Positions 1 to 11,200 of a stretch of 64,000 nt of DNA are shown here, one piece after another (position 1 is the stretch's first letter; the number at the start of each line of letters is the position of its first letter). Under the pieces are notes generated by a model that saw nothing but the letters and a program-made list of their open reading frames with translations, did not search any database and had not been told where the DNA came from. Origin of the DNA: Patella vulgata (Eukaryota > Mollusca > Gastropoda > Patellidae); contig NC_065881.2 of assembly GCF_932274485.2 (NCBI RefSeq), positions 54,694,702 to 54,758,701 of the forward strand. Reading direction: 5' to 3'. The position numbers and the translations under genes are program-made.

Positions 1-1110
1 CAACCCCCAGGGGCAGAGCCACGCCAATTTCTTGTGTTTGTTTGTTGTCTACAGGCTGCATTTCTTAACATATCTTGAAACTTTGCATACTTACCCTTTG
101 TACCCTAAGAAAACATCCCTATTGTTTGGGGTGAATGCCCAACCCCCAGGGGCAGAGCCACAGCCATTTTCTTTTTGTGTGTCTGTATGTTGCCTACAGG
201 CCTCAATTCTTAATCAATCGTCTTGAAAATTTTTCATATGAATTCTTTATACCCTAAGGATGATCTCTATTGTTTTTAGTGCATGCCCGACCCCCAGTGG
301 CAGAGCCACGCCCATTTCTTGCATTTATTTGTTTGTCATCAGACTGCATTTCTTAATGTATCACCTTGAAATTTTGCATACTTATTCCTTATATCCTAAG
401 TAACATCCCTATTGTTTGTGGTGAATGCCCAACCCCCAGGGGCATAGCCATGTCCATTTTCTGTTTGTGTGTCTGTGTGTCACTTACAACCTGCAATTCT
501 TAATCGATCGTCTTTGAAACTTTTTTATACTTATTCCTTATACCCTAAGACTGACCTCTATTATTTTTGGTGCATGCCCCCTGGGACACAGCCACGCCCA
601 ATGTTTGTGTGTTTTGTGTTTCGCCTACAGGTCAGAATTCTTAACAGATCCTTTTAAAACTTTGCATACCTATTCGTTATACCCTAAGGATGACCCCTAT
701 TGTTTTTTGGTGATTTCCTGACCCCCAGGGGCAGAGCCATACTCATTTTTTCTTTGTTTCTCTGTGTGTTGCCTACAAGCCACGAAGGCCACAATTCTGA
801 ATGGATTATCTTGGAACTTGGTATACTTATTCCTTATACCCTAAGGATGGCAACTATATTGATGTTGGTGCAATACGTCTTCCACCAATTCTAAATAGAT
901 CATCTTGGAACTTGGCATATTTATTCCTTATCCTGTAAGGATAGCAACTATATATTTTGGTGCATGTCCCGACCCCCAGGGGTGTGGTACCATAGCCACT
1001 TTTTTGTTAGTTTTTATCAGTACATCAGCAACTATTTATTTTGGTGCATGCCCTGACCAACTGGGGCAGTGTCACACCCACTTTTTTGTTAATATTTTGT
1101 CTGTAAAACT
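1..1110 (+). repeat. Tandem array, unit about 143 bp
   Basis: About seven diverged copies of a unit that carries 'cccccaggggcagagccac', a 'ttgcctacaggc' segment and 'cttattccttataccctaag'. The landmark recurs near 5, 145, 290, 431, 580, 721 and 971. The array runs off the left edge, so its start is not visible. Short open frames through it are by-products of the repeat and are not genes. It probably is the core of a mobile element whose tail lies at 1111-1520. Confidence 0.85.
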
Positions 1111-1520
1111 GGCAAAACAAACCCAACACCTAGCCTTCTTTGCCTCTTGTCATATTACAGCCATTTCATATTTCATTCTCTTCATTTTAAAAAGTACCAT
1201 ATCAATCAAAGCAGGAATTTGGACGTATATTGCATCGTTAGCGATGCTATTGTTATCTGATTTAGATGAAACTTAAAATGTATTTATTATATCCCAAAGA
1301 TATCAGTTCCTTTCTGCCGTAACATCTTGGATTTTGACGAAGCTTAAAATATATGTTTATATCCCAAAGATCTTGATTCCTTTTGATATTGTTGTATGTT
1401 GGATTGTAATTAACCTCGATTATTGCCCCTGATTGTGCGAAATATTTCTCTTTTATCTTGTTCTCTGTCCATCTATTGCAAAATGTGGGCGTATCTTGCA
1501 TGGTAACCACTTGTTCATTA
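1111..1520 (+). repeat. Tail of a family B element
   Basis: Contains two degenerate B units ('cccaaagatcttgattcc') and then the B tail 'ttgttctctgtccatct', followed by 'tgtgggcgtatcttgcatgg' at about 1480-1503. The same tail closes the element at 18832-19858 and is seen alone at 4770-4835. It lies directly after the 143-bp array, so the two may be one composite element. Confidence 0.7.
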
Positions 1521-1800
1521 TGGACAGAGAACATGCTAAAAAAGCAATTACTATATGATCTGTAAGGTCAAGTTATGTTCGCGTACAGGGCTAAACGATG
1601 CAGTCAATCTCCTTGACATGACAATGGGACATACTGATAGTGTTGTTAATTTAACTTCCAACAAGAAAGTAATTACTGAAGTCTTTGTATAGCATCTAGT
1701 AAATTTGCATCTATACTTTATTGTTATCCATATGTATTTTATTATCAACATCTTTTGCTTCCCCCTTAGAAAAGTAAGCAACATTTGTTCTTAATTTCAG

Positions 1801-1875
1801 TTGCCTAAAGTTGATGATCCACAGGAATTATGGAATAAAATTAAAGAATTCGCAGAGAATTATAAAAAAGATTAA
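1801..1875 (+). CDS. Last coding exon of an unidentified gene
   Basis: A pyrimidine-rich tract and 'taatttcag' precede an open stretch reading LPKVDDPQELWNKIKEF, then AENYKKD and TAA at 1873-1875. The sequence is lysine-rich and looks like an amphipathic C-terminal helix. In phase 0 the exon is 24 residues plus the stop. Earlier exons would lie left of the window or under the repeats at 1-1520. No family was recognised. The support is the consensus acceptor, protein-like composition and a following AT-rich segment that resembles a 3' UTR. Confidence 0.5.
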   Translation: MPKVDDPQELWNKIKEFAENYKKD

Positions 1876-2800
1876 ATGTATATTCTGTTTTTGAGCTAAA
1901 GACTGTGATATATCATGAGGAGAAACATGTCTACTAGCTTGTGTTGGGATGCAGAGATGTGACAGATTGAAAAACTTTGTTACTGTATAAATTGTAATAC
2001 CGGGTGCTTTCTGTGCCTACTTTGTTACTTTTCCATCTACAAACACAATCCTTGTAAAAATAATGTAATGAGTCTGTTTGTTCGTTCCCAGTTATATTTG
2101 TTAAAATTTCTAATAGAATTTTGTATTGGTTTGAATGACTGTGAATAAAATTATGGGGAGGATATTTATTGCCATGAATAGTTTCACTTAGGATTGCTAA
2201 GTTATGGAATTTTATGAAGATGTACCTGTACATGTATATGATGATATTAATTATCTGCTGTGTATTAGCTTGTTATCCAGTCTTCAATAGTATATAGGAA
2301 CGTCTCTTCGGAGATTTGAGGAAAGACTAGGGACATGGACCAACCATTTTAAGAATTATTAGTTTAAGAACTTTTTTCGCCTAGCTTCGCCCAGCTAATT
2401 TTTTTTATACATAATAATATAAAATTTTCGAATTACTGTGTTGCCAATATATTATAAATTTTTATATAAGACCTCAAAATGTACAATCGACACATCCTTA
2501 TTTGACTCACTCCACTCGAGCTTTCTTTCTTTTCCTACATCTTCGGAAATATTGTGCATACAATGTGAAACAAAAATGTCATATAATGTTTTAATTTAAC
2601 TATAAAAGCCCTCCATTCTGCAAGGCTTTGGTTTGCCTCGCCAGTGGGGAGTCCCCACCCACCCATCCTTTTCAAAATCATGTATACAGATACATGTAAT
2701 TATGTAATGTGTATTGTTTTATAGATATTTGTTTGTGTAAATTTATGATTAAAAAGTGTATGGAATAAATTTATAGATTATGTATTAAAATGTAGATGTT
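1876..2800 (+). other. Probable 3' UTR and intergenic DNA
   Basis: AT-rich DNA without repeats of the kinds named elsewhere. AATAAA-type signals occur near 2143 and 2764 and could end the transcript of the exon at 1801-1875. Nothing else coding was seen. Confidence 0.35.
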
Positions 2801-3295
2801 ATCCTCTTCTAAAAAGGGATAGCAGGATGTTGAACCCCATTTCATGTCATTTCTAAAAAGGAAAAGTAATGACATACCGTAATTTAAAAGATACTATTTG
2901 ATAGGCTTGTTTGGAAACAGCTGAAGTTGTTTTTCCTGTTATTTCAGGAAGTGAACAAAAATTAGTACATGTTTTAGAATCCTTTATTTGACCTCTAGTC
3001 TGCCGGATAAACACAGATTTATGTGTTTTCCTGGAAAAAAGTCCCATCAAAGCAAACTTGGTCTCAAATGAAAGATGGGGTCCGTAGGTACTCCAGAAAA
3101 AAAAGACCCATCATGATTGCTTGGGGAAAATTTTTGGGGCAGGGTCAAAAGTCAAGCTCAACCAATCAGAAAAAAGCAGTACCTAAATATCTCAAACACT
3201 AACAATGTTGGACCCTATAAATGTATTATCAACATATAGGAACTCTATATCTCTGAGTCGGATAAAGCAGTCTGCATCCACCTAAGATGTCCCAC

Positions 3296-3392
3296 TGCTT
3301 AAAATATGAAATTGAACCATGTCCAGAAATAACCTAGTTTGTGTCAGTGGATATTAAACCCCATCTCTCTCTCTCTCTCTCTCTCTCTTAAA
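3296..3392 (+). mobile_element. SINE1, 3' tail fragment
   Basis: Holds 'gaaattgaaccatgtccag', 'aacctagtttgtgtcagtg', 'ttaaaccccat' and a (CT)n run at 3364-3390, matching the 3' end of the full copy at 33147-33439. The tRNA-like head and the central domain are missing, so this is a 5'-truncated copy. Confidence 0.75.
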
Positions 3393-3683
3393 TAGAGTAT
3401 TTAAATAATAAGTACATACATATTATTTACAATTGTTGTGTGTGGTGTTAAGGTAACGTCACAGAGTCGTAGCTGTTGTGTGTGGCGTTAAGGTAACTAA
3501 TTGTCATAGTTAGCTCGGCCACTCAGCCAGTATATTATAAACACCTACAACCTATATACCTTAATATATCTATATACACACTACATACATGACTTTTATG
3601 CTCCTTGCTGTCTTATTTCATAAAGAATATGGTCACAAACTTCTTCAATATCTGATATTTATTGTTTAAAGAGACAATGTGAC

Positions 3684-3850
3684 ACATGAAATGAGATGGG
3701 GTTTAACGTCCTACTGTTCTGCCTCGACTGGGCTAATTGAGACAGACATAAACCAGTCAGTGTGCCATGAGGGAAACTTTGTCCGGAGAGCGGTGTTACT
3801 CTTATTTCGAATTCCAACTGTCAAGGCTTCTTTATTGTTACACGGGGCCT
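3684..3850 (-). mobile_element. SINE2, partial
   Basis: On the minus strand it ends with 'gacgttaaaccccatctcat', the terminal motif seen at 15635-15652. The part nearest 3850 diverges, and the tRNA-like head seen at 10708-10955 is missing. Confidence 0.65.
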
Positions 3851-3937
3851 CAGTTTTTCGTCCTATACAAACAACCAGACACCGCCCCTTGCAGACACCG
3901 TGACAGAAGGCCGTTAAATGTTTCAGTATCTAAACAT

Positions 3938-4310
3938 GCATTACGCAAGAGCTAAATCCGCCTATTGCAGGTCTATATTTTGGCCTGATCTGTTATCTAA
4001 ATTATTAATTAGACATTAATTAACTTATCCAGACCATAATCAACTCTTGATGCCATCGGATGGCTGCGGTATAAGTAGATTTAAATACGTTTTGTGATGA
4101 ATGATTTAACGTAAAAATGGATAATCAGACATTTTTTATTACCAACGTAATGACAATTGAGACTAGCCTAAAATTGAATCTCTAATATCTTGCAAAGTGA
4201 AGCAATTTGACTGAAATTTTCAGCATATTCTGTTTTCATTATCTATTATTTAATTATTATAGCAAGAGTTCTTTATGTAATCTTACCTAATGCTCCTTTA
4301 AATTTAAAAA
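3938..4310 (+). mobile_element. Family P element
   Basis: Carries 'gcaagagctaaatccgcc', 'attaattagacattaatta' and 'cagaccataatcaactct', then 'ttgactgaaattttcagca', in the same order as the copy at 52058-53245 and in reverse order in the copy at 36520-36858. No reading frame. It is a short dispersed element of MITE type. Confidence 0.65.
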
Positions 4311-4769
4311 AAAAAATAGAATTGAGTTAAATGTTGCGTCGACACATTACCTCAGTCATTTTAGGACAACCCCATAGGTTATTTTTTCTATGGTGGAACT
4401 TTGCACAGGCACTGGCATTTATGTCCATAAGTACAAAATGAGAAATCTGTATAATAATATAAAACATAATCACTAATGTGTCAACATATTGTTCACAAAA
4501 AATTGCTTTGATCTATTGAGTAAGTCTTTTTCTAGAATGATTTGATTAAAGTGCCTCTCTGATTTTGAAATCGTACTGATGTTTTTTTTTGCTGTTTGGT
4601 ATATATGTACATTCAACGATAATAACAGATAGTGATTGTTATCCATAGAACTGTGTTGTGTTATTATGTTCAAAACATACAAAAATTATATATAATAATA
4701 TGTGGGCATCTTAGTAGTTTGGTGTGTGTGCGTTGGTTGGGGGGATGGTTAATGCATGCAGGCACTTTA

Positions 4770-5098
4770 TACAGGTTGTTCTCTATCCATCTCTTGCAAA
4801 ATGTGGACGTATCTTGCCTAACAACCACTGGTTTTTCAAATTTGGCATTATCATTACTTTCTAAGAGAGGTTGGTTGGCCCCTAGCCTACTGACGTAATG
4901 CATGATTATCGATTTCAAACAGAGGATGGAACCTATTGATTTTGGTGCATCCCCGATCCCCAGGGTTGCCATGTTGCAACCACTTTATATTTCATTTTCT
5001 TTATTTAAAAATTACTATTTCAATCGAGCAGGAATGTGGACGTATAATTCATGTCTGACATATGATCAACCTGTATCCCATGGATCCAACAATCAAAC
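4770..5098 (+). repeat. Family B tail plus one unit of the 143-bp repeat
   Basis: 'ttgttctctatccatctctt', then 'tgtggacgtatcttgcc' at 4777-4823, match the B tail. Then 4895-5050 repeats the end unit seen at 1130-1240: a 'gattttggtgcatccccgat' segment, then 'aggaatgtggacgtat'. The pairing of these two pieces in both places suggests they belong to one element. Confidence 0.6.
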
Positions 5099-5226
5099 TT
5101 AAACAAGCAGAAAATGCTCATTATCGAACTCCGTAAATGTATTGATATAATGAAACTATACACCAACTAGAACCAAAGTTATTGTGTCCCATAGCAGCAG
5201 CTAATCAAATGCTCATTTTCAAACTC
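5099..5226 (+). repeat. Family K core fragment
   Basis: About one unit of the K core ('aagcagaaaatgctcatta', 'gaaactatacacca', 'aaccaaagttattgtg'), as in the array at 9026-10330. The SINE2 copy at 5231 begins directly after it. Confidence 0.7.
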
Positions 5227-5230
5227 CATC

Positions 5231-5396
5231 AGGGGGATCACGTGGCTAAGTGGGTAAGACGCTGGCTCGCTAGCCTGGAGGTCTGGTGTTCGATCCCTGC
5301 ATTGGCCGAGAAAGTTCATCCAGATTTTCCGGCTTGGTTTCCCCTTGTCAGTGATGCATGACGGAGGGCCTGACAAGGACAGCTTCCTAGTCATTC
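5231..5396 (+). mobile_element. SINE2, tRNA-derived
   Basis: The head 'gtggctaagtgggtaagacg' resembles an RNA polymerase III A box and 'gtgttcgatccctgc' resembles a B box. These are followed by 'attggccgagaaagttcatc', which is shared with the copies at 10708-10955 and 40141-40260. The 3' end is missing or diverged. Confidence 0.75.
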
Positions 5397-5689
5397 AGAT
5401 GGTATGAAAATAATACTCATGACTTATATTTCCAATTTTTGATTCTCTGGAGCTTTTATCAATTAAGTAATTCAATATTACCGGTATATAAAATTTATTT
5501 CAATAGTTTCTGATAATATGTTTTCAATCATTTTCAATATAAACAAAAGCTTTAAAAAATATTCCTCTCATTTGTAGGTAAAAAATATAATAAACTTCTT
5601 TTCTGCATCAATTAACTAACAAAATAGATATTTTTATACAATAATTGGGAAACAATAACATCAATAATTACATAAAAAATATATAACAC

Positions 5690-5935
5690 AGCCTTATGTA
5701 AGTTAAAGTATAAGGTATAAATGGTTCAGTGCCATTCAGTAATTGGACTGGATATACACCGGAAATAATTGTATGGATTACGATAATATTAATTTCATAA
5801 AAAATATATATTGATATCATCTAGTATTAGGAACACAGCCTTATGTAAGTTAAAGTATATAGTTGTAAATGGTACAGTGCCATTTAGTAATTGGACTGAA
5901 TATGCACAGAAAACAATTGAATGGAATACGACACT
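5690..5935 (+). repeat. Two-copy tandem duplication
   Basis: 'acacagccttatgtaagtta' and the following 90 bases ('cagtgccatt..agtaattggactg') occur at about 5690-5785 and again at 5832-5930. A weaker relative, 'aattgaactggatatacat', is seen near 31097. No coding signal. Confidence 0.7.
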
Positions 5936-6197
5936 ACTGTTCAGTACTGAATGATATCTCCAGTATGAGACTCGACACATTGTATGTATATGGTCAATGG
6001 ATCTTTAACAGTACAAGTCTCTATATACTATATGTCAATTTTCTACCAGTATCGCTTCCTGTTAACATATTTCTTCATAAAAAAAGAGGATTTTCCCTTT
6101 AAAAAATATGGATATAATTGTATGACCATTCACTGTAACTAATATTGAGATTCTTTGAGATCAGGAATTTATACTTTATATAAATGGCAATGGTAAA

Positions 6198-7039
6198 GAT
6201 AGGTTGCCAGGCAACAAAATATACGCCCACAGCAGCTAAATCGTCCAAGCGGTTGACAAGGGTTGTCACATATTTATTCTTTTGTAGGTAATTAGGGGCA
6301 TTTAATAGACAATTTAATACAGATGACATTATAATTTTCCTTGTTTAAGGGTTCACACGGTTCTAAAAAATAAAACAAGGGCCATAACACTGGAAGTAAT
6401 CTACAGAACTTGTTGAAATTCGACAGGCTTTTTCGTTTTACTAATTCAAAAAATGCATAAAGATTTCATACAGATCAGATGATAACTTTTGTCGTTCGAA
6501 CGTTCACAAGCTTCAACAAAGTAAAACAAGGGCCATAACTCTAGAAGTAATTGACGGAAATTGCTGACATTCAATAGGCTTCTTCATTTCACTAATTTAA
6601 ATGATCCATATGAATTTCATACAGATTAGGTGATAACTTTTGTCATTCGAGCAATCACAAGATTCAACAAAGTGAAACAAGGGCCATAACTCTAGATTTA
6701 AATTAATAGAAATTTGCTTAAACTCAATAGGCTTGTTCATTTTACTAATTTAAACGATACATATAAATTTCATACAGATCAGATAATAAATTTTGTCGTC
6801 AGAGCATTCACAAGGTACAACAAAGTGAAACAAGGGTCATAACTCCAGAAGAAAATAACAGAAGTTATTGAAATTAAATAGGATTCTTCATCTCACTAAT
6901 GCAAACAACATATATCAATTTCAAAACAATCAGATGATAAATGTAGTCTGTAGAGTGTTAACAAGAAATTGTGGACGACAGACGGACAGACGGGGGCGAC
7001 GGCAATATACGACCATATTTCCATGTGGGCTTATAAAAA
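6198..7039 (-). mobile_element. Family A tandem-core element, complete
   Basis: On the minus strand the head is at about 6975-7039 ('tataagcccacatggaaat', then a pyrimidine-rich run ending in 'ccgtctgtcc'). The core is about four units of ~150 bp, each with 'agttatggcccttgtttc', and the tail is 'gctgctgtgggcgtat', then 'ttgcctggcaacctatct' at 6198-6240. No reading frame is shared by the units. It lies about 1.2 kb beyond the stop codon of the minus-strand membrane protein gene and has the same orientation. Confidence 0.8.
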
Positions 7040-7379
7040 TACATGAGAGTGTTACACAGATGTGTACATAATTTTTTTTTTTCAAGAAATGCACCTTTTC
7101 TCTTTAAAACAAAACAAAACAAACATACACTGTGCAATGCAATGGGTGCAAATATATAGAGATCCAAGGATTAAATGATTATCAATGATTACAAACAATT
7201 AACTTAAAGATTATGTAAGAAGTGAATAAAGAGCTGGCCGTTCTTGCTATAATAGATAATGCAAAATGAATATATTAAAAATGTCATTCAAATTACTTTA
7301 TTCTTATAGAAGTTATCTCTGAAGTTTTGACAAGATGTGGCATAGATTATCATCGTAGCAATGGTACTTGTTAACTAAG

Positions 7380-7570
7380 ACTAAGCCTCGTTTCACCATT
7401 TTTAAATTAAATCTTTAAATGGCAATTGTGTTCAATCCATTTAAATCTCTGCCATCCGATGCTCTAGAGAGTTGATTATTGGCTTGTCATGTGAATAGAT
7501 GTCTAAATAATAGTTTACATAACATTTGAAGCCAAAATAAAGACCTAGCAATAATGCATCTTTAATATAA
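7380..7570 (-). repeat. Family P-like fragment
   Basis: 'gccatccgatg', 'agagttgattattggcttgt' and 'aataaagacctagcaataat' resemble the piece at 42540-42845 and, more weakly, the P copies elsewhere. The strand is assigned by similarity to 36520-36858 and is tentative. Confidence 0.45.
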
Positions 7571-7640
7571 TTTCTTTACAAAACAGTAAATAGACATTCT
7601 AATTATGTCTTAAGTTATTTTCTTTTTATCAAAAATACTA

Positions 7641-7782
7641 GATACAAGTTAATAATAATGGGGCCCATATGAAATTCTATTGATCAAATTTTCTTGCACC
7701 ATGCCATAAGATACAAGATAATAATAATAATGGGGCCCATATGAAATTCTATTGATCAAATTTTCTTGCACCATGCCATAAG
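7641..7782 (+). repeat. Recent two-copy tandem duplication, period about 71 bp
   Basis: The segment from 'gatacaag' through 'aatggggcccatatgaaatt' to 'ccatgccataag' is present twice in a row. The copies are nearly identical apart from the length of an (aat)n stretch, so the event is recent. Confidence 0.9.
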
Positions 7783-8248
7783 GTTAATAAACTGAATCTC
7801 AAGTAATGCATATGATTTACACATTTACACAATGTTACCTTAAAGACATAAATTTTATGGTGATATGTTCTATCTGCACATCTTTAGCCCATATTTACAA
7901 AAATCTCTTCCACACATTAACAATTGGACATCATCATTTGATAAATGAACACAAAATATTTTCAATTTCATAAACTAATACAACTTTCTAAGAACATTCT
8001 TTGCTTAAAATATGGCAGGATATATCTACAATTATGGAGATTTCATATTTTGCATGTGTAAATTACTAATAAAACTATATATACAATTTAGCTATTAAAA
8101 ACATTACCATTCATTCAACAAATCATTCCCAATTTTAACAGAAACAATACCCTCCAATAACATATTAATTATCTCTTCTAAAATAATCACAGATACTCCA
8201 TCATTGCACACATTTTCACTTATCTAAAAAGCAAACAACCAACCATTG

Positions 8249-11200
8249 CTACGATCCTATAGATTGAAAAAATGAAAACTGTCTAGATGTTCCACTCGGA
8301 CTAGATCTATTTTGTCGAGAAACACTATCCACAGAAACACTTCTACGAAAAACAGAGGATTTAGCACCCTTCACTAAAACAGATTCATGACTTTGAGCAA
8401 GAATGTTTAGAGCAGCTTCATAATTTGGTGGGGGTGTCATTGGTTCATCAGAAGATGAGATTCGAGTCTAGAAAACAAAATAAAAGATTAAAAAATAAAA
8501 TAAAATTGTCAAGCTACAATTCAACTAGGAATATTCATATTAATTCCATCGAAAGAAATATAGTAGATTTAAAGTCAATTATTAGATTACATTTATCTTA
8601 TATATTTGTGATATTCATGAAAGGATGAAAAGTACAGTAATGGAATGTTGAACCATATGATTGGCATGTCAAAAGTTAAGGAACAATCTACGAGAACCAG
8701 GTTGATACATATCTTGAATAAATTATTGTTGGAACTGCTTTTGTTGTTAGTCATAGTGAGGCATGTGCTATGAATTAATTGCACCCATCCCATGCCTCAT
8801 ATTGTTATCTTAATCACTGAAATATTTTGAAATAAACTTGACATGACCAGGGCATTTTGGGACTAAAAGAACATTTGTGGTCAACTCTATTCTTCAATAG
8901 AAAAACAAGCCAACAGTGAGGCTGATGTCCCCTGCCGAAATCCCCCCCCCCCCCAAAAAAAAACAACATTTGTAACATATTAATCAATTGCACATTTATC
9001 TTTTTCAAAAGTACACTGTATTGAGTAATCAAACTGTTTATCTATGCTTAGTCTAAGCATAAAATGTTCATTATTAAACTCAGGTTTTGAAGTACCTGGT
9101 AGTGAGTAAAACTATACACTAAGTTTCAAAGTTATCTTGTCCCAAAGCATCGACCAAAGAAATAGCTTAGCTCTGCTTAGCTTTAATGGGAAATATTAAT
9201 CATTGAACACAGTCAAGACGTTCGCCTAATGAACATCTATACCTCAATTATTGTTATGTTCCAAAGTCTTGACCAATCAAATTGCTTATCGCTACTTAGC
9301 CTAAGCAGAAAATTCTCATCATCGAACTTAGTCAATGTATTGATATAATGAATCTATACTCAGAATTTCATCACTCTCACCCAATTAGAACCAAAGTTAT
9401 TGTGTTCCAAAGTCTCCACCAATCAAATTGCTCATCTCTGCTTAAAAAGAGTGGAAAATGCACATGCACATGTCAATGCATTCACGTAATAGACACCTAC
9501 ACCAATTTTTAACATTCGACCTCAATTAGAAGGAGAGTTATTGAGTTCCAAAGTCTTGACCAATTGGATTGAAGTCTCTACTTTGCCTAAGCAGAAAATG
9601 CTCAGCATCGAACCTTGTTAAGGTATTGATGTAAAAAAACTGTACACGAAGTTTCACCACTATCACTCAATTAAAATCAAAGTTATCAAGCTCCAAAGTC
9701 TAGACCAATCAAATTGCTTATCACTTTGCTTACCCTAAGCCGAAAATGCACTCATAATCAAGGTATTGATGTGTTGAAACTATAAACCAAGTTTCATCAC
9801 TCTCACTTAATTAGAACCAAAGTTAGTGTCCCAAAACATCAATTAATCAAATTGTTTATCTCTGCTTGCCCTAAGCAGAAAATGTTCATCTGTGAACTCC
9901 ATCAAGGCATTCACCCAATCAACGCCTACACCAAGTTTGAAGGAGAGTTATTCTGTTCCAATGTCTCGACCAATCAAATTGCTTATCGCTCTGCTTACCC
10001 TGAGCAGAAAATGCTCATTATTGAACTTAGTCAGGGTACTGATGTAATGAAACTAAAAACCAAATTTCATCACTCTCACTTAATTAGAACTAAAGTTATC
10101 ATACCCAAAAAACATTAACCAATCAAATTGCACATCTCTGTTTAGCCGAAGCAGAAAATGCTCATCTTCAAACTCTATTAAGGCATTTACCTAATAAACA
10201 CCTACACCAAATTTGAACATTTTAGCTCAATTAGAAGGGAAGTTACTGTGTACCAAAAAGTGTGACGGACAGACAAACGAACCCATTTTAATAGCCACCT
10301 TCTTTCTTTGAAAGGCGGGGGACCAAAAACTCATATGTGATACCAGACAGTGTTCTCCGATTGCTCACTACAATGCTAGAGTTATCTTCCTGTTTAAATT
10401 ATGACTTAAAATTAAAATGTCGTCATATGGCCGAACCATCACACAGTTTAGAATAAGTTGATTACTGAACTTGCCTGTCTTTGAGATTGAGGTGTTGCAG
10501 GATAAAGACCAGATGTTATAACTTCATCATAAGGTGGTGGTGGATTATACAAAGATGCATTATCTCCTTCCCCTAATCCAGCTTCAAACATTGCTAAAAA
10601 TATATATACACACGTATATGTATATCAAGATTGAAATAAGTTAGAAGAATAGATTAATAATTTAGGATTACAGCATTAGATAGTGTTTGCCCCTGCAATC
10701 TTGAAATGAAATGAAATGGGGGGGTTCAACGTTCTACTGTTCTTCTCCGACTTGGCTAATGAAGACGGGCATATGCCATATAGTGTGCTTTGAGGGAAAT
10801 TTTGCCTGGACAGCAGTGCTACGTCCTAGCCTTATATCAAATTCCAACCGTCAAGGTATCTTTTATCCTGATGAACTTTCTCGGCCAATGCAGGGATCAA
10901 ACACGAAACCTCCAGGGTACCGACCCAAAGTCTTACCCGCCGAGCCACCATGGCTCCCCTGCAATCTTGAACTATACTTTTTATTCTCTTTGCACTTAAG
11001 AAAAATTTAATAAGAATAATTTAGCTACATGTCAATTCAGCTAGTCAACTTTGTAACAGATTGTCTACCACTAATACAAACAAACACACCCACAAAAAGG
11101 TATTTGTATTAAAAACTAAATCTTGTTATGACTTGAATTGAGTATTCATTCCAAAAGTAGATTGCTCCAGAATATTACTATAAAAATAAATCTTTTAGAA

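Noticed and set aside
905-1276. Open frame of 123 codons (plus strand)
   Set aside because: It lies within the 143-bp tandem array and the adjoining element tail and is not shared by the other units.
9026-10330. Regularly spaced repeats as a CRISPR array
   Set aside because: Units are ~145 bp, diverged along their whole length, with no short conserved repeat and unique spacers. The genome is eukaryotic.
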